This document shows, one piece after another, positions 9,278 to 18,363 of a stretch of 64,000 nt of DNA. The stretch spans positions 62,001-126,000 of the forward strand of contig NZ_BSNM01000006.1 in NCBI RefSeq assembly GCF_030159995.1. Reading direction: 5' to 3'. Below the pieces are notes generated by a model, which was given only the letters and a program-made list of their open reading frames with translations, was not told the DNA's origin and did not search any database. Position 1 is the first letter of the stretch. Each line of letters begins with the position of its first letter. The position numbers and the translations under genes are program-made. Origin of the DNA: Litoribrevibacter albus (GTDB lineage: Bacteria; Pseudomonadota; Gammaproteobacteria; Pseudomonadales; Litoribrevibacteraceae).

Positions 9278-10111
9278 ATGGGATTTTATAAACCAGTCTT
9301 AGCTTCTCTGACGTTGGCGTTGGTTTCTGGTGTGTTAATCGCCAGCCCGGTGACAGGAAACTCAGCATCGTCACAACATACGTTGTATGTTTCTGCGATT
9401 GATTGGTGTCCTCAGATCTGCCCGACAACACCTGACAAACCGGGCTATCTTGTTGAAATGATTGATGACCTGTTTCGAGAGTCGGAGTTTCAATTAGACT
9501 TTGAGTATGTTCCGTGGAGCCGAGCCATTTATCGTGTTAAAACCGGTCAGACCGATGCTCTGCTGTCGCCTTCCAAAGAGGAAGCGCCGGATTTACGCTA
9601 TCACCTGGAACCACTGTCTTACCAAACTCATTGCTTTTGGAAGTTGAAAGATTCGGACTGGCATTTTAAAGGGTTGGAGAGCCTGACCAGCAAACCCTTC
9701 GTAATTTATCGAGACCATTCTTACGTCTCTTTCTTTGCATCAGGCAAGGTGCCGATCAACAGTGATCACTATTTTGAGATCAGCTATGACGAGCGATACA
9801 TTCCGAGAGCGATTCAGCTGCTAGAAGCCAAGCGTGCCAATACATTCATATTTACGGTGAACTCGGTGATTTTCTATCAGCAGATGCAAAAGCGTCAGCC
9901 TTTGGTTGTTGATGAATGTATTAAACGGGATGAGCTTTGGTTTGCATTGTCGCCTAAGCCATCACATAAAATCGACGCTATTCAAGCACACTTGGATACC
10001 AGCCTTGGATCATATAAGAAAACAGAGCGTTATCGGGCTTTGTTGAACAAATATAATGTAATTCTTCCGGCGCTCTATAACGAGAGACCTCACACCGAGA
10101 ATGACAGGTGA
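9278..10111 (+). CDS. Periplasmic solute-binding protein, family 3-like
   Basis: The 277-residue protein has a signal peptide (PVLASLTLALVSGVLIASPV, about 5-24) and a mature domain resembling bacterial extracellular solute-binding proteins of family 3: DWCPQICPTTPDKPGYLVEMIDDLF, then FEYVPWSRAIYRVKTGQTDALLSP, a typical lobe-1 pattern. The Cys pair in CPQIC is common in stand-alone members seen in marine gammaproteobacteria. These orphans often act as sensors or have unknown roles; the adjacent amino-acid transporter (convergent, minus strand) has its own binding protein, AapJ. The ATG at 9278 has aaggta about ten bases upstream. A shared hairpin terminator follows at 10183-10217. Confidence 0.8.
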   Translation: MGFYKPVLASLTLALVSGVLIASPVTGNSASSQHTLYVSAIDWCPQICPTTPDKPGYLVEMIDDLFRESEFQLDFEYVPWSRAIYRVKTGQTDALLSPSKEEAPDLRYHLEPLSYQTHCFWKLKDSDWHFKGLESLTSKPFVIYRDHSYVSFFASGKVPINSDHYFEISYDERYIPRAIQLLEAKRANTFIFTVNSVIFYQQMQKRQPLVVDECIKRDELWFALSPKPSHKIDAIQAHLDTSLGSYKKTERYRALLNKYNVILPALYNERPHTENDR

Positions 10112-10182
10112 ATGAGGTTGGCTCTGTGGTTGTGTATTCAATCGTAAGGTAAGTGGTGATCTTAGGGGCGTTACCCGAGTAT

Positions 10183-10217
10183 AAAAAAGCCTCTGGCTCA
10201 GGTGAGACAGAGGCTTT
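10183..10217. terminator. Bidirectional terminator between the solute-binding gene and aapP
   Basis: AAAGCCTCTG (10186-10195) pairs with CAGAGGCTTT (10208-10217) around a 12-base loop. The A-run at 10183-10188 gives a U-tract for the minus-strand aap operon, so it best serves as the aap terminator. Confidence 0.85.
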
Positions 10218-10254
10218 AGGTCTTCAGTTGTTCTCTTCTGAGTAATTAGGTTCC

Positions 10255-11013
10255 CTAGTTGTGAAGAATCTGGCTCAAGAAGAGTTTTGTGCGTTCTGAT
10301 TGAGGATTATCGAAGAAGGCATGAGGCTCATTCTCCTCGATAATCTCTCCGGCATCCATAAAGATCACTCGGTCGGCAACTTTCTTGGCGAAACCCATTT
10401 CGTGGGTTACACACAACATGGTCATGCCTTCTTCGGCCAACTCAACCATTACATCCAACACTTCTTTAATCATTTCGGGATCAAGCGCTGAAGTTGGTTC
10501 GTCAAAGAGCATGATGTTCGGGTTCATGCACAGGCTGCGCGCAATCGCCACACGCTGCTGCTGACCACCGGATAACTGCCCCGGGTATTTCAGTGCCTGA
10601 TCTGGAATTTTGACCCGTTCAAGGAACATCATTGCGGTTTTTTCCGCTTCTTTACGAGGCACCTTCTTCACCCATTGAGGCGCGAGACAGCAGTTGTCCA
10701 GCACCGTAAGGTGAGGGAACAGGTTGAAGTGCTGGAACACCATACCTACATCTTTACGGATCGTATCGATGTTACGAATGTCGCTGGTTAACGGCGTACC
10801 TTGAATGATGATGTCGCCTTTCTGGTGGGCCTCCAGTCGGTTAAGGCAGCGAATCATAGTGGACTTTCCTGAACCGGAAGGCCCGCAAATCACAATACGT
10901 TCACCTTTACGGACTTCAAGGTTGATGTCACGTAGCACATGGAAGTCGTCATACCATTTGTTGACGTTGTTGAGCTTAATAATAATTTCGTCTTGTAAAT
11001 GTGGCTGAGCCAT
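10255..11013 (-). CDS. aapP: Amino-acid ABC transporter ATPase
   Basis: This 252-residue cytoplasmic ATPase energises uptake of L-amino acids through AapQ/AapM. It has Walker [11 protein letters not shown]-loop [10 protein letters not shown], signature [13 protein letters not shown], Walker [15 protein letters not shown] and switch His in CVTHEMGF. The polar-amino-acid ATPase class (HisP/GlnQ/AapP) is clear from the sequence. The ATG at 11013 (MAQPHLQDE) with gagag upstream is preferred over an in-frame TTG at 11028. It is the last gene of the aapJ-aapQ-aapM-aapP operon and ends just before a strong terminator. Confidence 0.95.
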   Translation of the reverse strand: MAQPHLQDEIIIKLNNVNKWYDDFHVLRDINLEVRKGERIVICGPSGSGKSTMIRCLNRLEAHQKGDIIIQGTPLTSDIRNIDTIRKDVGMVFQHFNLFPHLTVLDNCCLAPQWVKKVPRKEAEKTAMMFLERVKIPDQALKYPGQLSGGQQQRVAIARSLCMNPNIMLFDEPTSALDPEMIKEVLDVMVELAEEGMTMLCVTHEMGFAKKVADRVIFMDAGEIIEENEPHAFFDNPQSERTKLFLSQILHN

Positions 11014-11052
11014 AATCTTTACTCTCAATATTCTTTATGTAAGTCCGGCAAG

Positions 11053-12132
11053 TTATTTGTGTCCAGTGTGCAGCTTGTTCTCCAGATGCATGCTGTAACG
11101 TGACATGCTGAAGCAGAACATCCAGTAGATGAGTGCTGCAAATAGATAGCCTTCGGTTGCAAAGCCCAGCCACTCTGGGTCATTCAACGCGGCTTTCATA
11201 ATGCCGGACAATTCAAATAGGCCAATGATCAAAATCAGGCTGGTGTCTTTAAACAGCGCAATGAAAGTGTTTACGATGCCTGGAATCACAAGTTTTAAGG
11301 CTTGAGGAAGAATAACGAGAGCCATTTTCTGGAAGTAATTTAACCCCAGAGCGTCAGCCGCTTCGTATTGTCCTTTCGGTATGGCCTGAAGACCACCACG
11401 AATTACTTCTGCCATGTAGGCAGACTGGAATAAGGTAATACCAATCATAGCTCGTACCAGCTTGTCGAAGCTTACGCCTTCCGGCATAAACAACGGCAGC
11501 ATGACCGACGCCATAAATAGAATGGTAATAAGTGGTACGCCGCGCATGACTTCAATAAAGGAAATACAAATCCAGCGAATGATTGGCATTTCAGAACGAC
11601 GCCCAAGTGCTAATAAAACACCGATGGGCAAAGACGCAATGATTCCGACCGTTGCGATGATCAGGGTCAACATCAAGCCGCCCCATTGTTCTGTATCTAC
11701 CTGCTTGAGGCCAAAGATATTTCCGAAGAACAGCCAGTTCGCAATGATTGGGTAGCCAATCAAAATGAAACCAATCAGCCAGCCTTTTCTTGGGACTCGT
11801 TCAATGAACAACGGAATGACCAGTGAAACCAAGAAAGCAAAGGCAAGGTCTACACGCCACTGCTCTTCAGACGGATAGAATCCATACATGAATTGATTCA
11901 TCCGGGCATCGATAAACACCCAGCATGCCCCTTCACGGGAGCAGTCGGCACTGGTGGTTCCGCTCCAGTCAGCGCTTAAGAACACCCAGTCGATAAGTCC
12001 CGGGATTAAGGTAATCAGCGCGTAGCCGACGGCAATGGTTAACAGACTGTTAAACCAATTGGAGAATAGGTTTATTTGAAGCCATCGTAATGGATGCTTC
12101 CTGAATGGAGGAGAGTGTATTGGTTCTAACAT
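11053..12132 (-). CDS. aapM: Amino-acid ABC transporter permease M
   Basis: The 359-residue inner-membrane permease is longer than HisM/GlnP types, as AapM usually is, because of an N-terminal TM and a periplasmic insert (about 30-90). The C-terminal half has the permease EAA loop region (YEAADALGLNYFQKMALVILPQAL) that contacts the ATPase, and an FKDTSL motif typical of amino-acid permeases. The ATG at 12132 has GGAGG six bases upstream and is strongly preferred over a TTG at 12153. It begins 10 bases after the stop of aapQ. Confidence 0.95.
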   Translation of the reverse strand: MLEPIHSPPFRKHPLRWLQINLFSNWFNSLLTIAVGYALITLIPGLIDWVFLSADWSGTTSADCSREGACWVFIDARMNQFMYGFYPSEEQWRVDLAFAFLVSLVIPLFIERVPRKGWLIGFILIGYPIIANWLFFGNIFGLKQVDTEQWGGLMLTLIIATVGIIASLPIGVLLALGRRSEMPIIRWICISFIEVMRGVPLITILFMASVMLPLFMPEGVSFDKLVRAMIGITLFQSAYMAEVIRGGLQAIPKGQYEAADALGLNYFQKMALVILPQALKLVIPGIVNTFIALFKDTSLILIIGLFELSGIMKAALNDPEWLGFATEGYLFAALIYWMFCFSMSRYSMHLENKLHTGHK

Positions 12133-12142
12133 GGTTCGCCTC

Positions 12143-13321
12143 CTATCGCTCAACCAGCGCCATGCGCTTGTTGTAGATGTTCATAATTAAAGAAATCACC
12201 AAGCTGATGGTTAAGTACACCGCCATTACCATGAAGATAATTTCGATGGCCTGACCTGACTGGTTTAGCGTGGTGCCGGCAAAGATGGAGACTAAGTCCG
12301 GATAGCCAATGGCTGTTGCCAACGAGGAGTTTTTCGTCAAGTTCAGGTATTGGCTGGTGAGCGGAGGAATGATGACGCGCATGGCTTGTGGAATGACCAC
12401 TAAACGCAGCATCTGACTGTTTTTTAGGCCAAGTGCGCGTGATGCCTCCAATTGCCCTTTAGGTACAGACTGAAGACCGGAGCGAACGTTTTCAGCAATA
12501 AATGCTGCCGTATAAATGGTCAGTGCCACTAGCAAGGCGGTAAATTCCGGCAGGATAGTGGTGCCACCTTTGAAATTGAAACCACGTAATTCAGGGATAT
12601 CCCAGGTCAGGGTAGTGCCTGAAATTAGGTAGGTTATGCCCGGAATAGCAATCAGGAGTGCGATTGATGCATAGAACGTATGGAACTGTTGGCCTGTGTC
12701 TTCCTGACGCTTATGCGCCCAACGTTTTAGGAACCATATGCCGATCAGGGTAATAAATATACTGGCGATAACAAAACCAATACCGTCACTGAATTGAGGA
12801 TCAGGAATGTACAAACCACGCACATTTAAGAAAATCGCCTCGCCCCAGGAAATACTTTGTTTGGGATGCGGCATAACCCCGAGTACCGCAAAGTACCAGA
12901 AGAAAATCTGAAGCAGCAGCGGAATATTTCGGAAGGTCTCAATGTAAATTGCGGCCAGTCTGGAAATCAACCAGTTGGTGGACAGACGCCCGATGCCAAT
13001 AAGAAAGCCCAGAAGGGTAGCTAAGATAATGCCTAATACAGAAACCAGCAGGGTATTTAAAATCCCTACGATGAAGGTTCGGCCGTAAGTGTGGGTTTCG
13101 TTGTATTCAATCAGAGACTGGATAATTCCAAAGCCTGCTTCTTGATCAAGGAACGCAAACCCGGTGGAAATACCACGGACTTCGAGATTGTGCAGCGTGT
13201 TGTTAACAATAAAGGCAAAAAAAGCGATCAGCGCAGTGAGAACCACACCTTGAAAAACGCGCCCTCGGAAGACCGGATCATTCCAAATTTTGCCTGATGG
13301 ATCTTGATTTGGGGTTTTCAT
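12143..13321 (-). CDS. aapQ: Amino-acid ABC transporter permease Q
   Basis: This 392-residue inner-membrane permease is the partner of AapM. It has an N-terminal TM (about 19-39), a core starting GRTFIVGILNTLLVSVLGI, a large insert between TM helices (about 150-215), and the EAA loop LEASRALGLKNSQMLRLVVIPQAMR followed by TKNSSLATAIGYPDL. That insert is characteristic of the general L-amino-acid (Aap) permeases. The ATG at 13321 has a poor ribosome site. It follows aapJ after 113 bp that contain a hairpin, a usual way to make more binding protein than permease. Confidence 0.95.
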   Translation of the reverse strand: MKTPNQDPSGKIWNDPVFRGRVFQGVVLTALIAFFAFIVNNTLHNLEVRGISTGFAFLDQEAGFGIIQSLIEYNETHTYGRTFIVGILNTLLVSVLGIILATLLGFLIGIGRLSTNWLISRLAAIYIETFRNIPLLLQIFFWYFAVLGVMPHPKQSISWGEAIFLNVRGLYIPDPQFSDGIGFVIASIFITLIGIWFLKRWAHKRQEDTGQQFHTFYASIALLIAIPGITYLISGTTLTWDIPELRGFNFKGGTTILPEFTALLVALTIYTAAFIAENVRSGLQSVPKGQLEASRALGLKNSQMLRLVVIPQAMRVIIPPLTSQYLNLTKNSSLATAIGYPDLVSIFAGTTLNQSGQAIEIIFMVMAVYLTISLVISLIMNIYNKRMALVER

Positions 13322-13399
13322 AGGAAACTACATGATAACTGTTTGATTTAAAGGACTCTTTTCAGAGATCTGAATGAATTTGTGCTTCACCAGAAACGA

Positions 13400-13426
13400 A
13401 AACGGGCCCCAATAGGAGCCCGGTTT
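13400..13426 (-). terminator. Hairpin between aapJ and aapQ
   Basis: A G/C-rich stem (AAAC-GGGC-CC against GG-GCCC-GTTT, one bulge) with loop AATA lies nine bases after the aapJ stop. On the minus strand it is followed by ttttcgtttc. It is probably a partial terminator or mRNA-stabilising hairpin giving higher aapJ levels than the downstream genes. Confidence 0.65.
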
Positions 13427-13434
13427 ACCGTACC

Positions 13435-14448
13435 TTATCGAATTGGTGGCGCGTATAGGAAGCCACCTTTGTTCCACAATGCGTTAATGCCACGCTGGAT
13501 TTTAAGTGGTGAACCTGCACCTACATTGCGCTCAAACACTTCACCGTAGTTACCAACTTGTTTAACGATGTTGTAAGCCCAATCATTTTCCAGTTTAAGT
13601 TTAGAACCTAGCTCACCGGTTACACCCAATAGACGCTGAACGTTAGGGTTAGTGGACTTAGTCATGTCGTCAACATTAGCTTGAGAAACACCTAGTTCTT
13701 CTGCATTAATCATTGCATTCAAAGACCACTTGGCAATGTTGAACCACTCGTCGTCACCTTGGCGAACTACAGGGCCTAGAGGTTCTTTCGAGATAACTTC
13801 AGGAAGAACCATTGCATCGCTTGGGTTTTTCAGCTTGATTCGGATTGCGTATAGCTGAGATTGGTCACTGGTTAATACATCACAACGGCCGCTATCAAAA
13901 GCTGTAGCTGTTTGATCAGAGGTATCAAAAGTGATTGGCTTATAAGACATTTTGTTTGCACGGAAATAGTCAGCCAAGTTCAATTCAGTGGTTGTACCTG
14001 CTTGAACACACACAGTGGCGCCATCCAATTCTAGTGCGCTTTTCACACCGATTTTCTTGCTTACCATGAAGCCTTGACCGTCGTAATAGTTTACACCAGC
14101 AAAGTTAAGGCCCAGACCTGCGTCACGAGTTAATGTCCAGGTGGTGTTACGGCTTAGGATGTCTACCTCACCAGACTGTAATGCTGTGAAGCGTTCTTTC
14201 GCAGTTAGAGGAACGTATTTTACTTTGCTTGCGTCGCCAAACACTGCGGCAGCAACTGCACGACAAGTATCAACATCGATACCTTTCCACTCACCTTTGT
14301 CATCGGTATTTGAGAAGCCTGGTAATCCAGTACTTACACCACAGTTGATGAATTTCTTGGACTGAACATCTTCAAGCGTACCAGCCTGAGCTGAAGCGGC
14401 TAGTACTAGCGAAGTTGAAACGATCGCAGTTGAAAGAAGTTTTTTCAC
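13435..14448 (-). CDS. aapJ: General L-amino-acid ABC transporter binding protein
   Basis: The 337-residue periplasmic binding protein has a Sec signal peptide (residues 1-22, cleavage near SAQA-G). The mature protein begins GTLEDVQSKKFINCGVSTG and contains the AapJ hallmarks PGFSNTDDKGEWKGIDVD, NTTWTLTRDAGLGLNF and GFLYAPPIR at the C-terminus. It delivers a broad range of L-amino acids to AapQMP. The start codon is GTG, with GGGAGA six bases upstream. It is the first gene of the minus-strand aap operon; the promoter must lie in 14449-14649, shared with a divergent gene. Confidence 0.97.
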   Translation of the reverse strand: MKKLLSTAIVSTSLVLAASAQAGTLEDVQSKKFINCGVSTGLPGFSNTDDKGEWKGIDVDTCRAVAAAVFGDASKVKYVPLTAKERFTALQSGEVDILSRNTTWTLTRDAGLGLNFAGVNYYDGQGFMVSKKIGVKSALELDGATVCVQAGTTTELNLADYFRANKMSYKPITFDTSDQTATAFDSGRCDVLTSDQSQLYAIRIKLKNPSDAMVLPEVISKEPLGPVVRQGDDEWFNIAKWSLNAMINAEELGVSQANVDDMTKSTNPNVQRLLGVTGELGSKLKLENDWAYNIVKQVGNYGEVFERNVGAGSPLKIQRGINALWNKGGFLYAPPIR

Positions 14449-14649
14449 AATGTGTCTCCCTGTTTAGGATTTTCCCACTGAGTTAATTAAAGTTCTTGTT
14501 TGACCATTTAGTTAGCAAAAAAAGAACCAAATTTTCGTTATTATTAGTTTTGAATTGATTTTATTAAAAATATGCCCGAGAAAGGCAGTGGTTTCATATA
14601 ATGTAGTTTTTTAAAAGCGAAAGGCAAGGTCTATCTTGTCTTAAATTCC

Positions 14650-15276
14650 ATGCAAGGACGTATGTCAAAGACTTATTGTATTGAATGTCGTTTGCTGATT
14701 TCTCATTGCATTTGTGCCGATCGACCTGCGTGCGCCAGTAAAATGCACTGGAAACTTTTAATGCATCCGAACGAGGCAAACAAGCGAAGTAACAGTGGTT
14801 TTCATGTAAAACGATTGCTGGGTGAAAACGCGTCCGTAATCCCCTGGCAACGCACTCAGCAGCAAAATATGGAGGCCTCATGTGCGTCGTTAGGAAAACC
14901 GCCTGTGCTACTTTTTCCTGAAAACTTTGTCAGTGATGAGGCGGCTTGCTATGAGGAATATCAGGCGAGTTGGCAATCACGGCCGTTACTGATTATCGAT
15001 GCCACCTGGCAGCAAGCTCGAAAAATGTACAGACAATCCGAGTGGTTGCAGTCTCTGGATGTGTGGTCTCTACCGATGGCAAAGCGGGATGAGATTTCAC
15101 GATTATCGGGATTTGATTATCAACTACGAAAAAATCAGCAGTCGACCGGTTGTTCAACAATTGAAACTGTTGCCTTTGCTATGCATTTGTTAGGGGAGTC
15201 TGAAACTGCGGATCAGATGTTGGACTATTTTGACCTGTTTCAGAAAGATTCTAACGATCCCTCTCAAACATCCTGA
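14650..15276 (+). CDS. DTW-domain tRNA-uridine aminocarboxypropyltransferase
   Basis: This 208-residue TDD/DTW-family protein probably makes acp3U in tRNA using SAM, as TapT does in E. coli. It has a zinc-type Cys cluster near the N-terminus (CIECRLLISHCICADRP), the helix HPNEANKRSNSG and the defining motif LIIDATWQQARKM, where the DTW triad reads ATW; Ala replaces the common Gly next to it. The C-terminal STIE segment (SSTGCSTIETV-type) is also present. A second ATG at 14662 (MSKTYCIEC) is equally possible and has aagga just before it. It is divergent from aapJ and convergent with rsmD, sharing a hairpin terminator. Confidence 0.88.
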   Translation: MQGRMSKTYCIECRLLISHCICADRPACASKMHWKLLMHPNEANKRSNSGFHVKRLLGENASVIPWQRTQQQNMEASCASLGKPPVLLFPENFVSDEAACYEEYQASWQSRPLLIIDATWQQARKMYRQSEWLQSLDVWSLPMAKRDEISRLSGFDYQLRKNQQSTGCSTIETVAFAMHLLGESETADQMLDYFDLFQKDSNDPSQTS

Positions 15277-15303
15277 TGATGGTTGGCTTGTGCAACCATC
15301 ATC
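15275..15303. terminator. Bidirectional hairpin between the DTW gene and rsmD
   Basis: GATGATGGTTG (15275-15285) and CAACCATCATC (15293-15303) form an 11-bp perfect stem with a 7-base loop. It overlaps the DTW gene stop codon. The T-rich tail ttcgttctt follows on the plus strand. Confidence 0.7.
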
Positions 15304-15322
15304 TTCGTTCTTCCTATCCGTA

Positions 15323-15997
15323 TTAGCTTAATCGTTCGATTAAGCCATAGTGTGTTTGCCCGGCTTTTTTCTGTTTTATCAGATTCCAGTTCTCGGGTAA
15401 GGAGAGTTGTTCGAGTGAAATTTCGGATTCAATGTAAATATGACATCTGGATTTGAAGATCGGGCATTGCTCAAGGTTGTGGCAGCAACTTTCCAACAGT
15501 TCCTTTCTGAAGGGCGGGTCTAAGAAGATAAGATCGTACTGGGATGAAAAGGCCTGTGGTTGAGGTGACTCACCATTAAACCCTGACAATTCATACCGTT
15601 CTTGAGCACAGCTCAACAGGTTCAGTTGATCTTGTAGAGTACGGCGAACGTCCGGATTTAATTCATTGATATGAACAAACTTTGCGCCACGAGATAAGGC
15701 TTCCAATGTTAATGCGCCACTGCCGGAGAATAAGTCCAGGCAGCTGGCTCCTTCCATATAGGGCGATAGCCAGTTAAACAAGGTTTCACGTACGCGATCC
15801 AGAGTTGGTCTCAGGCCTTCCGCTGGGTGAAAGTTTAATTTCCGGCTGCGCCATTCACCACCAATAATACGGAGCTGTGAGTTAACAGGTTTAGAGCCAG
15901 TTGATTTTAAAGTGGAGGCTTTTGAGCCAGGCCCTTTTGACTGGGCGCCGTGTTTCCCGGCCGGTTTTCTGGAAGTAGCTGTACGTCGACGAGTCAT
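15323..15997 (-). CDS. rsmD: 16S rRNA (guanine966-N2)-methyltransferase
   Basis: At 224 residues, this is a Rossmann-fold SAM methyltransferase of the RsmD family. It shows RIIGGEWRSRKL, LRPTLDRVRETLFNWL, the SAM loop CLDLFSGSGALTLEALSRGA and the catalytic motif LIFLDPPF. It methylates m2G966 of 16S rRNA. The first about 40 residues are a Lys/Arg/Ser/Gly-rich extension absent from E. coli RsmD, possibly disordered and RNA-binding. The ATG at 15997 is the natural start. A tiny membrane-protein gene lies 66 bp upstream on the same strand. Confidence 0.95.
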   Translation of the reverse strand: MTRRRTATSRKPAGKHGAQSKGPGSKASTLKSTGSKPVNSQLRIIGGEWRSRKLNFHPAEGLRPTLDRVRETLFNWLSPYMEGASCLDLFSGSGALTLEALSRGAKFVHINELNPDVRRTLQDQLNLLSCAQERYELSGFNGESPQPQAFSSQYDLIFLDPPFRKELLESCCHNLEQCPIFKSRCHIYIESEISLEQLSLPENWNLIKQKKAGQTHYGLIERLS

Positions 15998-16063
15998 AAT
16001 GAATTAGCTTGGACTGACACTATTGGATTGAATGATGAATTAGAGTTATCGCTTAACGGTCTT

Positions 16064-16189
16064 TTATAGCGTGTGAAGAAACCAGATCAGCGGGATCAGT
16101 ACAAGGATAATTAACCATCGTTGTCGCTTGGTGGGGCGAAAGAATGATTTCTTATGCTCCGGTGGTTTAACCGGCCATTGATCAGACAT
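16064..16189 (-). CDS. Single-pass small membrane protein, 41 residues (unrecognised)
   Basis: This short frame encodes an N-terminal polar/basic part (MSDQWPVKPPEHKKSFF, then RPTKRQR) followed by one hydrophobic helix (WLIILVLIPLIWFLHTL) and a TAA stop. The positive-inside pattern predicts Nin-Cout topology. The amino-acid pattern is strongly protein-like for so short a frame. No clear ribosome site precedes the ATG at 16189. It is upstream of rsmD in the same direction and divergent from ftsY. The function is unknown; gene callers would often miss it. Confidence 0.55.
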   Translation of the reverse strand: MSDQWPVKPPEHKKSFFRPTKRQRWLIILVLIPLIWFLHTL

Positions 16190-16367
16190 AGCAAGAGATG
16201 ATCCCAGTCACTACCTACAACACTACCTACAAAACGTTACGTTCAAAGCTGATTCTTAATGATATTACATAATAGGCTGGTCGTGTTAGGATAGGCGCCT
16301 TGTTTTTGTCTTTATATTTTTTGTCTTACCGCGATTTCGTGGATTGATCCTGATTGAGAAGAATTGA

Positions 16368-17660
16368 ATGAGCGAACAGCAACCAAAGAAAGGCTTCTTT
16401 AGCCGCTTTAAGAAGTCCGATAAAAAGTCAGCAGACTCTCAACAAACATTCCAGGAACAGGACAATAACCCGCCTGATCAAAGCCATTCAGCATCGTCAG
16501 ATGCCTCTGCTCACATCCAAACGAATACGGCACCTGCTAACACCTCAGAGCATTCATTACCTTCCGGCTCTGCTGATCACATTGCCCAACAGGCACCGAC
16601 GTCAACTCCGCATACTGAGGCGGAATCTGATCGGCCAATGGAAGCCAGCTCGATGGAAAGAAGCCCGGTGGAAACTACACCGACAGAAATGAGTCAGGAA
16701 ACGGCAGAAATCAGCGAAGGCGAAGAAAAAGGACGATTCTTCAAACGTATGAAATCCGGTCTGAGTAAGACCAGAAAAGCCATGTCGTCGGGTATTGGCA
16801 CGTTATTGCTGGGTCGTCGCGAGATCGATGACGAGTTGTTTGAAGAGCTTGAAATGCAATTGGTAATTTCCGACGTTGGTGTCGAAGCGACCCGCCAAGT
16901 GATTGATAACCTGGAACAACGTGTAGAGCGTCAGGAAATGGCGGACGGCCATGCGTTAGTTCGTGCGTTAAAACAAGAGTTGAGCAACATTCTTGAGCCG
17001 TGTCAGAGTGCGTTGAATGTCACCAAACCTCAGCAAGGTCCGTTTGTATTGCTAGTGGTTGGTGTTAATGGTGTAGGTAAAACCACGACCATCGGTAAGA
17101 TGGCGAAGTTCTATCAACAGCAAGGTAAGAGCGTGATGTTGGCGGCGGGTGATACCTTCCGTGCCGCTGCGGTTGAACAGCTCCAAGTGTGGGGTGAACG
17201 TAACGACGTGCCTGTTATCGCCCAGCATACTGGCGCGGACAGTGCCTCGGTGATTTATGATGCAGTTGAAGCGGCGAAGGCTCGTGGCACCGATATTATC
17301 ATTGCTGATACAGCGGGACGTTTGCATAACAAGAGCAACCTGATGGAAGAGTTATCCAAGGTTGTGCGTGTTATGCAGAAACTCGATGCCTCTGCACCTC
17401 ACGAAGTGTTGTTGGTATTGGATGCAGCAACCGGCCAGAATGCCTTGAGTCAGGCAGAACACTTCCGTAAGGCGGTGGGTGTGACGGGTGTTGCGTTGAC
17501 GAAATTGGACGGAACTGCCAAAGGTGGTGTGATCTTCGCCATCGCGAAACAACTTGGCTTACCAATTCGCTTTATTGGTGTGGGTGAACAAATTGATGAT
17601 TTACGCCCGTTCCGATCGGAAGACTTTGTTGAAGCCTTGTTTGAAGACTTGGATATCTAA
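16368..17660 (+). CDS. ftsY: Signal recognition particle receptor FtsY
   Basis: The 430-residue SRP receptor GTPase docks ribosome-SRP complexes at the inner membrane. Residues 1-125 are a variable, acidic, Ser/Thr/Pro/Glu-rich A domain that starts with a basic amphipathic stretch (KKGFFSRFKKSDKK) suited to lipid binding. The NG domain follows: G1 GVNGVGKTTTIGK, AGDTFRAAAVEQL, G3 IADTAGRLHNK, DAATGQNAL and G4 TKLDGTAKGG, ending GEQIDDLRPF. It is the first gene of ftsY-ftsE-ftsX, the standard arrangement; ftsE begins 32 bp later. Confidence 0.97.
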   Translation: MSEQQPKKGFFSRFKKSDKKSADSQQTFQEQDNNPPDQSHSASSDASAHIQTNTAPANTSEHSLPSGSADHIAQQAPTSTPHTEAESDRPMEASSMERSPVETTPTEMSQETAEISEGEEKGRFFKRMKSGLSKTRKAMSSGIGTLLLGRREIDDELFEELEMQLVISDVGVEATRQVIDNLEQRVERQEMADGHALVRALKQELSNILEPCQSALNVTKPQQGPFVLLVVGVNGVGKTTTIGKMAKFYQQQGKSVMLAAGDTFRAAAVEQLQVWGERNDVPVIAQHTGADSASVIYDAVEAAKARGTDIIIADTAGRLHNKSNLMEELSKVVRVMQKLDASAPHEVLLVLDAATGQNALSQAEHFRKAVGVTGVALTKLDGTAKGGVIFAIAKQLGLPIRFIGVGEQIDDLRPFRSEDFVEALFEDLDI

Positions 17661-17692
17661 CGTTTAATCAGGGACACAACGTCAGGTAAGAC

Positions 17693-18352
17693 ATGATTAA
17701 GTTTGAGCAAGTAACCAAACGATATGAAACCGGGCAGGAGGCGTTGTCAAACGTCTCTTTTCATATTGAGCGTGGTCAAATGGTGTTTCTCACCGGACAC
17801 TCAGGCGCCGGTAAGAGTACCTTGCTGAAACTGATCATGCGCATGGAAACGCCAACCTCTGGCCGGGTTCAGATTGCTGGCCAGAATCTGACGCAGTTAG
17901 ATCGAAAAGACATTCCTTTTTACCGACGCCATATCGGTGTGGTATTTCAAAATCACCAGTTATTATTCGACCGCTCTGTCTATGAAAATGTGGCGTTGCC
18001 GATGCGTATCAGTGGTCACTCCGAACATGACATTGGTAAGCGTGTCAGAGCTGCCTTGGATAAAGTGGGCTTGCTGCATAAGGAAAAAGTCAGTCCGGTT
18101 GCTTTGTCGACCGGTGAGCAGCAGCGAGTCGGTATCGCTCGGGCTGTTGTGAACAAGCCCGCGCTGTTATTGGCTGATGAACCGACCGGAAACCTAGACC
18201 CTGAGTTGTCTCAAGAAATCATGACCTTGTTTAAAGATTTTCAGCGGGTAGGTGTGACGGTGTTAATCGCCAGTCATGATCATGAGTTGATTCAATCTAT
18301 GGCTCTGCCGGTGATGACATTGGCTGAAGGCCAGTTGGTCAACTTTAGCTAG
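17693..18352 (+). CDS. ftsE: Cell division ATP-binding protein FtsE
   Basis: The 219-residue ABC ATPase partners FtsX and, at the division septum, controls activators of peptidoglycan amidases. It has Walker A GHSGAGKSTLLK, Q-loop VFQNHQLLFDRSVYENV (very typical of FtsE), signature LSTGEQQRVGIARA, Walker B LLLADEPTGNLDPE and switch His in IASHDHEL. The ATG at 17693 has aggtaa upstream. It is 11 bp before ftsX, an operon arrangement. Confidence 0.97.
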   Translation: MIKFEQVTKRYETGQEALSNVSFHIERGQMVFLTGHSGAGKSTLLKLIMRMETPTSGRVQIAGQNLTQLDRKDIPFYRRHIGVVFQNHQLLFDRSVYENVALPMRISGHSEHDIGKRVRAALDKVGLLHKEKVSPVALSTGEQQRVGIARAVVNKPALLLADEPTGNLDPELSQEIMTLFKDFQRVGVTVLIASHDHELIQSMALPVMTLAEGQLVNFS

Positions 18353-18363
18353 GAGTAGTTGGT

